From Tomocerus qinae (taxonomy: Eukaryota; Arthropoda; Collembola; Entomobryomorpha; Tomoceridae), in contig CM034546.1 of the NCBI GenBank assembly GCA_020055645.1, forward strand, positions 131,585,875 through 131,649,874: DNA of 64,000 nucleotides. Direction: 5' to 3'. Shown here in pieces: positions 1 through 11,655 of this stretch. Positions within the stretch are counted from its first letter, which is position 1, and the number at the start of each line of letters is the position of its first letter. The notes under the pieces were generated by a model that was given only the letters and a program-made list of their open reading frames with translations, was not told where the DNA came from and ran no database searches. The translations under genes and the position numbers were made by a program.

Positions 1-278
1 TTTGCTGTGGTTTTTAAACTAAACTTAAGTAAACTGGTAAACATGGTAAACTAAGGTAGAAAAGACATTTGCTTTTAATAAAACAATGCATTATGATTTT
101 TATAAACAATGGTGCATTTGAAAACATTGACATTTTCTCTCTTGTCTTTTTGTTTTTGTAACCTTCATCTATGCCATATCTTCTATGCAGACCATAATGT
201 AGACCATTATGAGTTTTGTTTTATTAGAATTTGTTTTAGCCTTACATTAATAATGTTACTTATATGTAATTAATAATG
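1..278. other. non-coding, nothing recognised
   Basis: AT-rich sequence without a convincing reading frame or repeat structure. It ends where similarity to a gustatory receptor exon begins. Confidence 0.5.
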
Positions 279-405
279 TTATATTTGTCTCCCTCCTATT
301 CGTCGTCAGGCTAAGGCATTTCAGATATCTACTTCTGCAAGATGAGAATCAAATTCTGTGTTAACATTCCTTGGTGGTCATCCACATGTACAGATATGCT
401 GCGTA
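279..405 (+). pseudogene. gustatory receptor exon fragment (pseudogene)
   Basis: This stretch closely matches the middle of exon 2 of the intact GR gene downstream, about 4,690-4,822: both contain CATTTCAGATATCTACTTCT, then AAGATGAG.ATCAAAT, then CATCCACATGTACAGAT. Small insertions and deletions break the frame, for example an extra AT within the cysteine-pair region and a shifted block around 360-380. No flanking exon is preserved. It is a decayed partial copy of the neighbouring receptor, now separated from it by two DNA transposons. Confidence 0.75.
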
Positions 406-554
406 ATGGGTCATTTTTTGCCAACTTGGTTGCTAATGAAATATGAAATCCTAGTCATTACAATAAAAATGGTAAAAAATATCTCGGTAGAATGTATAAT
501 ATAAAAATGCAGTATAATAAATAAATTGAATGGTTGCATTTTGCTTTTTAAATG

Positions 555-1096
555 AGAAAAATGGCTGGATTTAGGCAGCGGGATATCGTTGCCTCAATTG
601 CCCCCGATGCCCCGGTTGCCTCCGTTGCCCCCTCCCCCGTTGCCCCACGTTTTGCCACTTAACCTTTTATCTTAATATATTTACCCCGTTGCCCCCGTTG
701 CCCCAAGTGATTCTAATGAGCCTACCTAATCTATTGATTTCGTTGCCCCCATAAATTGAAATCGTTGCTCCCGTTGCCCCATTGATTGAAATCGTTGCCC
801 CCGTTGCCCCCATATATTGAAATCGTACTGCTTTTTATTACGTTTGGTGCAACGGGGGCAACGAAATCAATGGGGCAACGGGGGCAAAGATTTCAATTTA
901 TGGGGCAACGATATCAATAGATTAGGTAGGCACATTAGAATCACTTGGGGCAACGGGGGCAACGGGGTAAATATATTAAGATAAAAGGTTAAGTGGCAAA
1001 ACGTGGGGCAACGGGGGAGGGGGCAACGGAGGCAACCGGGGCAACGGGGGCAAATGAGGCAACGATATCCCGCTGCCTAAATCCAGCCAGAAAAAT
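555..1096. mobile_element. fold-back non-autonomous DNA transposon (8-bp TSD) with GTTGCCCC arrays
   Basis: Long inverted repeat element spanning 563-1,088. The left end GGCTGGATTTAGGCAGCGGG is mirrored by CCCGCTGCCTAAATCCAGCC on the right. The 8-bp direct repeat AGAAAAAT lies immediately outside both ends (555-562 and 1,089-1,096), the target duplication size of hAT-like transposons. Both arms are packed with degenerate GTTGCCCC / GGGGCAAC units, and the centre lies around 830-850. There is no transposase; proline-rich reading frames on the minus strand are translations of the repeat. The hAT assignment rests on duplication length only; a P- or Merlin-type origin is possible. Confidence 0.85.
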
Positions 1097-1953
1097 TGAA
1101 TAATATGTATAAAAACAAGCGTACCTATATATACAATATAGATACTGAAAATTGTGCCCGTAATAGAAAAACAAAATAAATGGTGTGTAATTTTCAAAAC
1201 TGAACTGAAAATAATCATTTATCATTTGTAAAAACTGGCAATGCAAAGATGGAAAATGACAAATGCTTATCAACTTTGGTTGGATTAGATCACTAATACT
1301 TTTCTCAACGCTGTAGTCTATAGTCTATTATGAAATTTACTTCATTGGAAGCAATAGTTTTAAGTTTATTTCTAATATAATATGTCTAAGCAAAAAATCC
1401 TTTTAATGTTATTGTTTTTGTTTGTGAAAAATTGTGTATCGCATTTTCCTAAAGGATACTAAGACTATAGTATAGTAAGCATCATCCATTGCGGACTTTT
1501 GTTTCGTAATGCATATTAGTAAGGTATAGGTTCAATATAGATAATACTGACTCGACCTAAGAAAATTTGAGTTTGTTTGTTTCATTAGAACACCTTAAAA
1601 AGGTATTGGTCAATCCGTACTTTATATAAACAGGCACTTTAAACAATTAAAAAATCAGATTTTCGCAACATCAACTTGTCAGCCACAGACGGCCACAGAC
1701 TATTATTTTGTTGACATGTTTTAAGTGTGGCAAGCCGAGCTATGATTTTGTTGTTGTTCAATATGCTCAAAAAGTGATTTTGCTAATTGAATGTTGTCTT
1801 TTTCTGTCTTATAGAACTCAACATTTAGTAGGAGTAGTAGACCATCCATATTGTCAAAGTAATACATTTTAAGTATAACATGGAACTGATGGAGCATAAG
1901 ATATAGCTATATTGATAACCTATATACATAGATATATAAGTTAAACTACAATA
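1097..1953. other. non-coding spacer
   Basis: No reading frame with recognisable content. AT-rich, with no clear repeat seen between the fold-back element and the mariner-like element. Confidence 0.5.
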
Positions 1954-3472
1954 TACACCGTGAGTCAAAACTATGTACACAAAGTCTAGGTCTTATAGAT
2001 CCTAAACGGAGGCTGCTACGGAAATGAGGCGACCACCATTGGAAAGAGGGATAACATAAAAATAAAATGAGCTACCATAGCATCCTCATCACGTGACAAT
2101 GAGGAAAAGAGTAGGGGTCACAAAAGAGTTGACGTTTTCATGTAAAATTGTAAAACGAATTCTGAAAATCATGGAAAAGTTCTCCAAGTCAAAATCGCGA
2201 CTATCTGTTCCAGAGAGGGTTTTTCTGGTACAGGAGTTTAATGTCTGTAATAGTGTTTACGAGGTAATCAGAAGATTTATCAAAAAATTTCCAAAAACGG
2301 ACCCTCCAGGCTACAAAACCGTACAGAGAGCTGTAGCAAAATTTAGTGAATTAGGAACAGTTGTTCACGATCGAAAAAGAACTGGCCGTCCAAGAACCGT
2401 TCTAACAGTGGCTAATCGAGAACGAATTGCAAAATCTTTCATTGAAAATCCAAGATTGTCCATCCGCAAGGCTCAAAATCAACTAAATATTAGCTACGGA
2501 TCAATACGCAGAGGTCTTAAAGAGGTAAAATTGAAACCTTATCGCCCGACCAAAGTTCAGGAATTAAAAATTGAGGACTATTCACGAAGGGTAAAATTCT
2601 GCAAAAAATTCATCTGCTTCGCTGGAAGTGATGAAAACTTTATCAATAAAGTGCTCTGGTCGGACGAGTGTAATTTCAATCTTAATGGATTAGTGAATAA
2701 ACATAATCAAGTCAGTTGGTATCCAGAAAATCCCCATGAAATAATGGAGAAAGCTCTCAAAAGTAAAGGACTAAATGTTTGGGCGGGGATCCATGCAGGA
2801 GGTGTAATTGGACCTTATTTCTTTCCCAACACTATCACTAGCTGCAGCTACTTGGACATGCTTAAGGATTATGCTAAGCCGAACATTGATAGCGAACTAG
2901 GGGAAACATCATTTCTTCAGCAGGACGGCGCAGCTCCTCACTTTGGTCATATTGTTCGAAACTGGTTGAATGTCAACTTTCAAGACCGGTGGATAGGAAG
3001 GGGAGGGTCTATTGAGTGGCCTCCACGAAGTCCGGATTTAACACCCCCAGATTTCTTTCTCTGGGGGTACCTCAGGGATCAAGTTTACTTGGACAATCCA
3101 TTCACGGGCCACGTTAAGCCAAAGACAATCGAACAACTGAAAGATGCAATAATCAGGGAGTTTGGTAGAATTCCTAAAGCCATGATTAAATTAGCCTGTG
3201 AATCAGTCGTGGAACGGTATGAAAAGTGCATAGAAAATGAGGGGAAGCAAATATTTTAAAAAAATGAATCTAATAAAAGTTACTATAGCTGTTTTAGCAT
3301 GTTTAAATTTGTGTTTGCAGGATTATAATTCAGTTTAATAAAATATTATTATACCCTATTTTATTTTCATGTTATCCCTCTTTCCAATGGTGGTCGCCTC
3401 ATTTCCGTAGCAGCCTCCGTTTAGGAGCTATAATGCTTAGACTTTGTGTACATAGTTCTGGCCCACCCTGTA
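1954..3472 (+). mobile_element. complete Tc1/mariner-superfamily transposon
   Basis: The element runs from 1,956 to 3,470 between TA dinucleotides (1,954-1,955 and 3,471-3,472), the target duplication of IS630/Tc1/mariner elements. Terminal inverted repeats are about 113 bp (1,956 to about 2,068 and about 3,358 to 3,470). The inner 60 bp are almost identical, including GGAGGCTGCTACGGAAATGA on both arms, while the outer 50 bp carry most of the mismatches. One uninterrupted transposase frame lies inside. Size (1,515 bp) and organisation suit an element that could have moved fairly recently. Confidence 0.93.
2099..3259 (+). CDS. mariner-like DDD transposase
   Basis: Transposase that binds the terminal inverted repeats and catalyses cut-and-paste transposition at TA sites. 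An N-terminal helix-turn-helix region of the DUF4817 type (LSVPERVFLVQEFN) is followed by a GRPRT linker typical of Tc1/mariner proteins. The DDE_3 catalytic core shows three acidic positions: VLWSDECNFN, FLQQDGAAPHF and WPPRSPDLTPPDFFLWGYL, with about 36 residues between the second and third Asp. The frame has no internal stop. The first ATG is at 2,099, but a second at 2,171 (MEKFSKS) begins where the conserved region starts and may be the real initiator. A polyadenylation-like AATAAA follows shortly after the stop. The final acidic residue is Asp, mariner-like, rather than Tc1-type Glu. Confidence 0.92.
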   Translation: MRKRVGVTKELTFSCKIVKRILKIMEKFSKSKSRLSVPERVFLVQEFNVCNSVYEVIRRFIKKFPKTDPPGYKTVQRAVAKFSELGTVVHDRKRTGRPRTVLTVANRERIAKSFIENPRLSIRKAQNQLNISYGSIRRGLKEVKLKPYRPTKVQELKIEDYSRRVKFCKKFICFAGSDENFINKVLWSDECNFNLNGLVNKHNQVSWYPENPHEIMEKALKSKGLNVWAGIHAGGVIGPYFFPNTITSCSYLDMLKDYAKPNIDSELGETSFLQQDGAAPHFGHIVRNWLNVNFQDRWIGRGGSIEWPPRSPDLTPPDFFLWGYLRDQVYLDNPFTGHVKPKTIEQLKDAIIREFGRIPKAMIKLACESVVERYEKCIENEGKQIF

Positions 3473-3826
3473 TATAAAATAAGATATATTATATTGATAT
3501 AATTTTTTAGGCTTGTAGGATTCTACTGTATATAGTGCCTTTTAAAAAAGGTACAGCTAATGGATAATTGTAGGAGGGGAAGGGCTATGTTAAAACTCTA
3601 CATAGGGATATGAAATGTTGCAAGGTAGTAGGAACGTAAATCTAATGTAGGTAACTAATTCTCCATTGAGAGAACCATTTACTTATTGAATTGGGTAAGA
3701 CTTCCGCTCAAACATTTCACAATAGCTCGTTGGGATGGATATAAATTCCGACGTTGTGGATCTACTTTGGCAGAACCATTTTAATTGTCTCCTGCAAAAT
3801 ATTTGATATATCAAAAATATCAAATT
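3473..3826. other. spacer upstream of the GR gene
   Basis: About 350 bp between the transposon and the GR start codon. It should hold the GR promoter, but no clear TATA box or initiator was recognised. Confidence 0.4.
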
Positions 3827-5225
3827 ATGGTTTTAAAGTTGAGAAAGGCAAAGAAAAAAGAAGAAAATGAAGTCAAAGCGTATGTTGATTTATTTGCGTG
3901 GTACCTCACATTGGCTGCGAAATTAAAAGTAACGCCATTTTCATGGGACAAAAAACGAGGAAGATTCCAGTTTACGAAAAACCAATGGGACCATTTCATT
4001 TGGTTTTCTCACATGGAGACTCTGGCGGCCGTCTTTGCGTACTCGACTTTCCGTCTGGTAAAGGAAATATTCGTTCCAGATCCATCATTTGTCGCGTATA
4101 AACTGATTGTTTATCTGCTGTACTACATGATGTTGACCTTGTGCCTGGGATACGAATTCACTCTCTACTTCAAAGGCAATCAAAGTGTCCAATTGGTGAA
4201 CACCTTTGTCATCTATGAAACTGCAATGGCAGGTTGGGAAAGAAAATTATTTTTATTGCATATTAAATTACACAAATCCAATATTACACATTCCTTTACA
4301 GCAGTATTGTAAAAATCTCAAATAATACATTTTCGACATGGATTATTTTAAATTATTTTATTAATTTGATTTAAATCACGTATCTTAATTGAATATCGTT
4401 ACATCTATTATTTTTTTAAATAATATAGAGTCTTTGGGCAGCAAATTTGACAAACAGAATCGCAAGGAATTTGAAATGCTTCGCCACAGCATGAAATGGG
4501 GTTCTATCATTGGATTCTTTGGTACGATGTTGGTCCCACTACAATGTATAATGTCGGATGATGACGTGGATCCTCTGAATCGATTTCTCCATGAACACTT
4601 CACTCCGGATTTCTACGAGGCAACTTTCGTGAGGGTGACTTTTCTCGTATTCTTCATGATCTTGGCAATGCATATACACGGCTCGGCTATGTTTGGCACA
4701 TTTGTCATCATCTTGTTCGTCATACGGTTGAAGAGGCATTTCAGATATCTACTTCTTCAAGATGAGCATCAAATGCTACGGAATCATCCTTTGATGGCCA
4801 TCCACATGTACAGATGCTGCGAATGGATAATGCGGGAAATCAACGACTGGGCGGGTTATGTAACTCCAGCCTTGCTCTTCTTTGGTAATGGAATCCACAC
4901 CTTGGTCATCTTCTGCTCGATCAAGCTCTACGATGTCATCCCTATGCCAACATTCTTGGTGATGCCATGTTTGAGCATTGGCATATTCTGCTTTGAGCTG
5001 TTGGTAATTCCTTTGACGGCTAAAGTTCTTGACAAATCCTCCGAGGTCAAACAAGTATGGTCCAACAATACAAGAAACAAGGCCATGCTAAAAACTTTCA
5101 AGTCACTTCGACCGTTTGGGTTTGACGCGGCAAACTATTTCACCATCAATAATGACACCACTGTCACTTACATGTCTTGCGTCGTCAACAACACAATCGA
5201 TTTGGTCATGGGAGTAGATTTATAA
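3827..5225 (+). CDS. gustatory receptor-like 7-TM chemoreceptor (two exons)
   Basis: Putative ligand-gated seven-transmembrane chemoreceptor of the insect gustatory receptor family (7tm_7). Exon 1 is 3,827-4,232 and exon 2 is 4,429-5,225, joined in phase 1 by a GT-AG intron; together they encode 400 residues. The first ATG (MVLKLRKAKK) is used; the reading frame is open slightly upstream but has no earlier ATG. Seen: a conserved TPFSWD motif before the first membrane segment, several hydrophobic spans (around YKLIVYLLYYMMLTLCL, FVRVTFLVFFMILAM, FGTFVIILFVI and FLVMPCLSIGIFCFELLVIP), and the C-terminal block YFTINNDTTVTYMSCVV matching the TM7 region of the GR array at 49.6-61.4 kb. Predicted length equals that of the intact array gene. 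No ligand can be inferred. A partial decayed copy lies at 279-405. Confidence 0.85.
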
Positions 5226-7859
5226 TTTAGAACTGCACGTGTTGATTAAAACGTTTATTCAACTGAAAATAACGGCTTTATGCAGGCTAATTTTGTAGGC
5301 AATAATCAAGCTATTTGTCAATCATTAAATGACCATTCATATTTAGTTTAGAGTTTCGTCTGCATTTCAGTTAGGGTATAATTCATTAAATTAACATTTA
5401 TTTATACATAAAAAGTTAGAAAGTTTGATTAGCTGGACGTCATAAACTTTATTTTCAAAAATTAATAATGTTGTGTCAAACACCATCATTAGATGTTTAA
5501 ATAGCATTGGGGTTGTCTTGAAGAAGTCTAGAAGCAATAAGTTGAATGTATGTGTGTAGGTATACCGAAAACAACAAAAAGGTACATTTTGGTCTTCTGG
5601 GAGAATGTTTATTTATAGACATAGTACAAGAAAGCATAATTTAAACATCAGGTTATGGTCAGTTTTCGCTGGACCTGTACAACACCATTTAGGCAATTTG
5701 TCTAAATTGTGACTAAGGTTGGGAATAATAATAATTATTATTAATTAATTATATGGTGATGCACTTTTTATTACAATAGGTATTTAACTCTATAATCGCA
5801 ATCGGCAACGGCAATCGAAGCAAGATCTTTTAACTACCTAAGCAAAAAGTATCTTTCAAGCACAGAACAGGCACAGGTAACTTATTTATGTAATAAATAA
5901 AATTTTAATTTAAACTAATAGTTAACTATCAAAAACAAAATTTCTTCACAAAAAATCGTGAGATTTTTTCTAAAATATATCCCTTTCGTCCGCTATAATT
6001 TTAAGGAGATTGGAAATGCAAACATTAGGAAAACTTTTGATAATGTCATTGAATATTTTCACACATGTAAACTTGGCTTCTCAAAATAGCATACTTAAAC
6101 TTTGATAAACAAGTAATGTGTTTATAATAGAAATAATTTAATGGGTATCCTTTTTTATTTATAAGCTTCTGTAATTATCTAATTATATAATAGGGTCTAT
6201 GTAAACTTAATTAAAGCAACGTGCTTGAGTTAAACTAATTTAAGTAATAGAGCTACTGGAAACAAAATAATGAATAGTAGAATGTTATAGCTATAAGAAT
6301 ACTAAAATAAAATAAGTGAATCGAGGTTGACTAAAAATAAAAAATAAATTGGGTCAATTATATTATCGCTGATTATAAATTATTGCAAAACGGATATAAC
6401 ACGAAGTAGTTTATTTGGGCGCTTCAACAATTTTGAAGTGTCACACAACTTATTAGCTGTCGAAAAAGCTATTACATGGCTTTGTGCAATGAATAGAAAC
6501 GTTGTTAAGTAAATTTTTAATTAATTACAATATTTCACCCATTTCCCCTACCTGGCTCGGCAGAAAGCAATCATTGCAATTGCAACCTGTTCAACATTGT
6601 GGAAAAACATTACAGCTGTCGAACAAACTTTTACTCGACGTTGTAGGGTAATCTAATTAACGCCTATTTTGATCTATTTTAATTTTTGATATCTTCCCAG
6701 TCACAGGCTGCCACCATGATCTTGCCCATTTACGAACTTTGTCTTACTTTTTACCTCAAGAAGCTACCATGAAAATTTGAACTGAGCTCAAATCGTTCGA
6801 AAGTTATCGTGACCATTTCCGGACGGAAAGACAGACAAATAGTATTCGTACACAAAGCAAGTCAACTTCTTTGAATAACGGGTTTAAATATAAAATCGTT
6901 ATTTGAAGTAAAGTGGCTAGATAAATAACTAGGCAGGTTAAAACAGTGGGACTAAAATTAAGCAAGGGGTTTATTTTCGGGCTATTTTTCGAGTTATTTA
7001 AAGTAGCGGGGTTAGTGTAAACTACTATATATCATTATGCTATGTACATACTGTCAATACTTCTAATCAGAATTCCTGTTATCCACTTTTAATAAATTCG
7101 TTCCCAAATTATTGAAAGTCTCACTTGACATTGTCCCTTTTTTAATAATTATAAGGTGAAAAGTTTCTTAACAGAGTATGGCTGAGTGTCGTGCTACAAC
7201 TTGTTCTAATAATAATGTATTTACTGCATCAAATAAAGTACACAGATATGGATATTAATAAGGTTTGTTTATTATCCAGTGAACTAAACTCGGACAAGGA
7301 TCATCACATACAAGGTTTTGTTTATATTAGAACTTTTAATTTAATCTAAGATTATACTGTACGCATTTAGATATGAATACTTATACCTACTCACGTGACA
7401 ACTCATCATTAACTCATCATCAATTATATATTGCTTACTGTATTACATCCTGCAGACAAATTCTCATGACTTGTAAGGTAAGCTCATAGCAATATGATGC
7501 ATAGATTTTAATGTCAGTTAACATAATATTGACAGAATGCAACTAAAATTGCATTCTCTATTTCCCAAAATGCCAAGCAAGCAACAGAGCTAATCCACAT
7601 TATCTCTCCTACTTGCACACAAAGTTCATTCCCAATATCATATCCAAGAATAACTTTATAATATTATTATGAAAATCGTTTACAATTGATGAAAGGACGT
7701 TAAAAACAGCAACTGTAGAAACATGTTTACTGTTCGGTTAAGTAAAGTATACTACTATTAATGATTCAATAACTGTAGATAATTTCCCGTCCGTTGGACG
7801 GGCTTATTTCTAGTTAGTATAATATAATAAATACTATAATAATGAAAACGAATTATGTG
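5226..7859. other. intergenic, AT-rich; one degenerate repeat-like block
   Basis: No gene recognised over about 2.6 kb. Around 6,700-6,900 the sequence (CCATGAAAATTTGAACTGAG ... GACGGAAAGACAGACAAAT) has the look of an old dispersed repeat, but no second copy lies in this window, so the call is tentative. The rest is simple AT-rich DNA. Confidence 0.4.
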
Positions 7860-8290
7860 ATATTTGTTCTATGCAGATAAAGGAGGATATATTCCACTTT
7901 GCTTTAGAATGTGTACATTACCACCCATATCGCATTCACTTTGACCAGCATTCTATATCTTTTAAGTTCTTTGTTTTTAAATGACTACAGTGTAGAAAAC
8001 CCAACTTGGTAGACGTTATATAGATTACTCCAAATAAGAGATATTAAACAATTAAATGATGTTAGCAATTATATATCAAAATCCCTACGCCTTAGGGCAT
8101 TTCTGAGGAATGACATGTAAAATAATGTAATTACTAAACCAATATTTATGTATAGTGAAAATGACAATTACTTATTGACTAAATTAATAGTTTACTGTAC
8201 GTGGAATTATTCTGAAATATTTTTGAATGTCATGTTATGGGCTGGCTTCTGAAAAACATGATGAATAAAACCTTGATTGATTGATTGAAA
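7860..8290 (+). mobile_element. 3' end of a non-LTR retrotransposon (LINE relic)
   Basis: A short translated segment at about 7,875-7,983 reads IKEDIFHFALECVHYHPYR and runs to a stop. This resembles the cysteine/histidine motif often found at the end of non-LTR reverse transcriptase proteins (E-D-x-x-H-F-x-x-x-C). After the stop lies about 300 bp of 3' UTR-like DNA ending in AATAAAACC and a (TTGA)n tail at 8,273-8,288. No reverse transcriptase domain precedes it, so this is a 5'-truncated dead copy. Confidence 0.6.
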
Positions 8291-8839
8291 TACTATAATA
8301 TTTAGTATGTACTATGTGCAATATAGTCACTAACTAATATACACGAACACTCCACTCGCCTTTTATTTTAATTACAAGACTGTCTAGTCTACGACGTCGA
8401 CTGCCACTTTCTATCTAAATATTTCATTTGGTTTTACAGAACATTATCATTAATGCATAATTATTCATTTCTTAATGCTTACTATCCTAATCCTAATTAT
8501 GTATGGCTTTTGATGCGTCAAATAAATATAACACTATCTGCATTCAGGCAAAATACATGTTAATATTTTACCAAGACATTTCTTATATTTTCTTGGTAAA
8601 AAATTGTTTACTTACCTACCGTATATTCCTTGCGAAAAATCAATACATAGATATTTAATTATGGATATTGCAATCGAGCATGATCTATTTTTCTATTTTA
8701 CTGCAACGGCATTATGGTTCTGAGAAAAAAGGAATTTTTCTGAATTTTGTAGTGGTCTTTAGCCCTCACACCCCCCTTAATACAGCATTGCCTAACATAA
8801 CCATAGCAAAAAAGAGAGAAAGTGCAAAGCAATTTACTT
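8291..8839. other. non-coding spacer downstream of IR gene
   Basis: AT-rich DNA beyond the IR stop codon. Nothing else recognised. Confidence 0.4.
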
Positions 8840-11041
8840 TCATGGAACTGATGGGACATGGCAATTTGCCCTAACCTTTCTTCTATATCTCTTATTAAGT
8901 TTTCTTTTTCTAGTAAAACAAGGGTGATACAAAAACTTTCTGCGCCACCTTTTACTGCAGAATAAACTTCTTTTTATCATTGCAACTATGCTGGATATAT
9001 TTAGGTGCATTAGCGCTTCAGTGAAAAATACGAAGGAACAAATAGCGAGTGCATATGAGAAATATTCGAAAGCGACGTTGAGATTCGATTCCAACGAAAG
9101 TTTAACTGGGCGCTTGTTTTGGTAGTCATCTTGGGCCTTCAACCTCCCAACCATCGTCTTCAAAATCAGGTCATAGACATCCAAATGTTTAAGGGAGTCG
9201 TAAATTCCTGATTCCAGGTATCGATTGAATTCATACTGCAAGTTCTCTGCGTGGCAACCTTGAAACGCAATTGAATAGGGTACCGACTGTAGATTCTTCT
9301 CGTTCAATCGGCGACATTCCACAGTAGGATCGAAGAGTTTAACCGACAGTCCATCTGCGTATCTTTTTTCTGCTTCGATGAAGCACTTGGATTTGGACTT
9401 GCCCATTAGTCCCAGTCCAAGGAGTAATAAAAGGTAGATTTCTTTTTCTTCATCAATGCCAAAGTATATAATATCTTTCCAGAGGACTTTCCAAATATCA
9501 TAAGTTGCACTTGCAATTCCTCTAATATATTTTCTATAAAACCGAAATGTGTCTTTGTAAGCATAAGGCATGGCTCCTTTATTTGTGACGTAGTGGTAGT
9601 ATTTGCCGAACTTCTTTGTCGTGGCATGAAAATCATAATCATTTTCCCAACTTATCTTTTTAATTAGGCTAGTCAAGGACGCATTTGACAGTTTATATTC
9701 TTTGATCATTTTCTCTAAATTTGGATTTGCATCGATATATTCTTGATCCAGTTTTCCTTTCACATCTTCCACAACGTATTTGAAACCGCTTGAAACCATC
9801 TCTTTAAACCCTAAAGGTGGCTCTTCTGCGTAGATAGTGAGATTACTTGTCATCCTCGATTCGTAAATCCAACCGAAAAACAATGACGCCAAAGAGAACC
9901 CCAGAACTAGCATTCTGGAAACGGGAGCATGATCTTGACGTAGCAATAGAGATAATCCATCGTAGAATGCTGATAGATTTATTTTGGTAGAATTCCTTTT
10001 GAATGCATCATAAGCCATCAAGTAAATGGAGACTGACAAATAAAGGATGAGTATCAACATCCAAGTAATCCAGTCCAATGTGTCTTTTGTGGCCCAGTTT
10101 AGGGAATAATTTATTCTGCGTTGGCTCGTTGTGGTTTGGCAATATATGAAATCCCGTCCCATCTCCCGAATTGATAATATTGTTGCAAATTTCTCCTTCA
10201 GCATTAGAGGATAATGCAATTTTGTTACTGCCTCCGAATGGATTGTTCCACATGGCATCATTTCTTTCATATCATTTCCTTGATGAGCTTGACTTTTGGT
10301 AGAAACAAACACTTGACTAAAATTAAAAGATTCTGATAGCTGTGCTATTAGCATAATCGACCCAGTTAAATATGACAGTTGAAGGTCGAAATTCTTGTAG
10401 AATGAGCTTAAGACTCCAAAGTAGGATGTAGGTGGTTTTTGTCTATAATTGATGGGAGAATTGGAAACTCGGATATAGATTTTGCTTCCGTCCAATGACG
10501 CCAAATGACCTTTTTTGTATACGGACTGTATTACAAGGGGATCTGAAGGTGATGCCACAATTTCTGTAATTTTGCCCCCAAATAAGAGATTAACGAATAG
10601 TTTCTCTTTGATCACGTCACAGAAAAACAAATGAGCATTGAATTTACTGATTGCATTTAACTCTCCATAAGTTGGTTCTATTGGAGTTTCCATCACAAAC
10701 AGGTATACACTTTCAGATCGCGCAGTTCGCCATGACGGTTTCAGTATTTGGATGATTTTTTCGTATGAAGGGGGGTAGTAAATGATATTTATAGCACACA
10801 CCTCTTTAGTCTTTCCGATTTTGTTCTCAATATCGGAATTTGGTGATGTCTGCTTATTGTACACTGTCCATGGTTGAGTGTATTGGTGATCCAATATGAC
10901 ATTTTCGATTTTATGCGACAATGATTTGTCTAAAAAATGTGTTACATGAAAATGGCAATTTCTGAACAACCGAAAATCCACTGGTAGTTTTATTCCTTGG
11001 GTTAATGTAATGGCCATCCAAACAAGAATATAGCTATCCAT
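8840..11041 (-). CDS. divergent ionotropic receptor (single exon)
   Basis: Putative variant ionotropic glutamate receptor (IR family), a ligand-gated cation channel of chemosensory neurons. The intronless frame encodes 733 residues from an ATG at 11,041. Seen: an N-terminal hydrophobic signal segment (residues 1-18), an extracellular domain with a QPWTVYN motif near 56-62, M1 at about 324-344 (ITWMLILILYLSVSIYLM), M3 at about 376-396 (MLVLGFSLASLFFGWIYESR), the second ligand-binding lobe, and M4 at about 657-682. The SYTANLAA gate motif of classical iGluRs is degenerate here (ESRMTSNLTIY), as is usual for divergent IRs. The cytoplasmic tail is strongly basic (RKRKLNKRYRRKVR). It shares architecture and the QPWT motif with the IR at 25.7 kb, but identity is low, so they are old paralogues. 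Confidence 0.88.
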   Translation of the reverse strand: MDSYILVWMAITLTQGIKLPVDFRLFRNCHFHVTHFLDKSLSHKIENVILDHQYTQPWTVYNKQTSPNSDIENKIGKTKEVCAINIIYYPPSYEKIIQILKPSWRTARSESVYLFVMETPIEPTYGELNAISKFNAHLFFCDVIKEKLFVNLLFGGKITEIVASPSDPLVIQSVYKKGHLASLDGSKIYIRVSNSPINYRQKPPTSYFGVLSSFYKNFDLQLSYLTGSIMLIAQLSESFNFSQVFVSTKSQAHQGNDMKEMMPCGTIHSEAVTKLHYPLMLKEKFATILSIREMGRDFIYCQTTTSQRRINYSLNWATKDTLDWITWMLILILYLSVSIYLMAYDAFKRNSTKINLSAFYDGLSLLLRQDHAPVSRMLVLGFSLASLFFGWIYESRMTSNLTIYAEEPPLGFKEMVSSGFKYVVEDVKGKLDQEYIDANPNLEKMIKEYKLSNASLTSLIKKISWENDYDFHATTKKFGKYYHYVTNKGAMPYAYKDTFRFYRKYIRGIASATYDIWKVLWKDIIYFGIDEEKEIYLLLLLGLGLMGKSKSKCFIEAEKRYADGLSVKLFDPTVECRRLNEKNLQSVPYSIAFQGCHAENLQYEFNRYLESGIYDSLKHLDVYDLILKTMVGRLKAQDDYQNKRPVKLSLESNLNVAFEYFSYALAICSFVFFTEALMHLNISSIVAMIKRSLFCSKRWRRKFLYHPCFTRKRKLNKRYRRKVRANCHVPSVP

Positions 11042-11655
11042 ACTGGGTATTACTAGGCTTTGTTTAATTTACACCAAATTATGGTTTCTCTTTTATGGGG
11101 TTAATGGGGTACCACGGCCAGAGAATAAATGAGCATTAGTATCACCATAATATGAGTATATACCTCATTTTGAGTACGTGTCTTAGTTTCTTTTATCCTA
11201 AGTGTTCTTTCATAAATTATTTATATGTTAATTTCATAAATGTTCTATTTGGTGCACGAAATATTCAAATTTATTGCATGTACGATATAATATTCAAGAT
11301 TCAAGACATACTGGAAATTTTATACAATTGGTAACATACTTTTGATCATGAGTTGGTGGTAGCTGGCTCAATAGCAACACTATTTTTATTTTTACTTAGC
11401 AATATTATCACAAGCAACATGTGAACATGACACGTGAACATGACAATTTTGTCACGTTCACGCCAACAATAACTAAACTGTTTATCACGGAACATTCCAA
11501 GAATACCGACACTCAACGGAATAGATCGATATATAGCTCATTCGAAAGCTCTCGTCGAGTACATCACGAATATGACAACCCTCCAAGTAAGAAAGTTATG
11601 GTCGGTTAAAGTTGAAAATATGACCTGCGATGCCCATGTTTTCAGAAAAGGAAGA
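11042..11655. other. upstream region of the minus-strand IR gene
   Basis: Non-coding. Should contain the IR promoter; no clear core promoter motif recognised. Confidence 0.35.
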
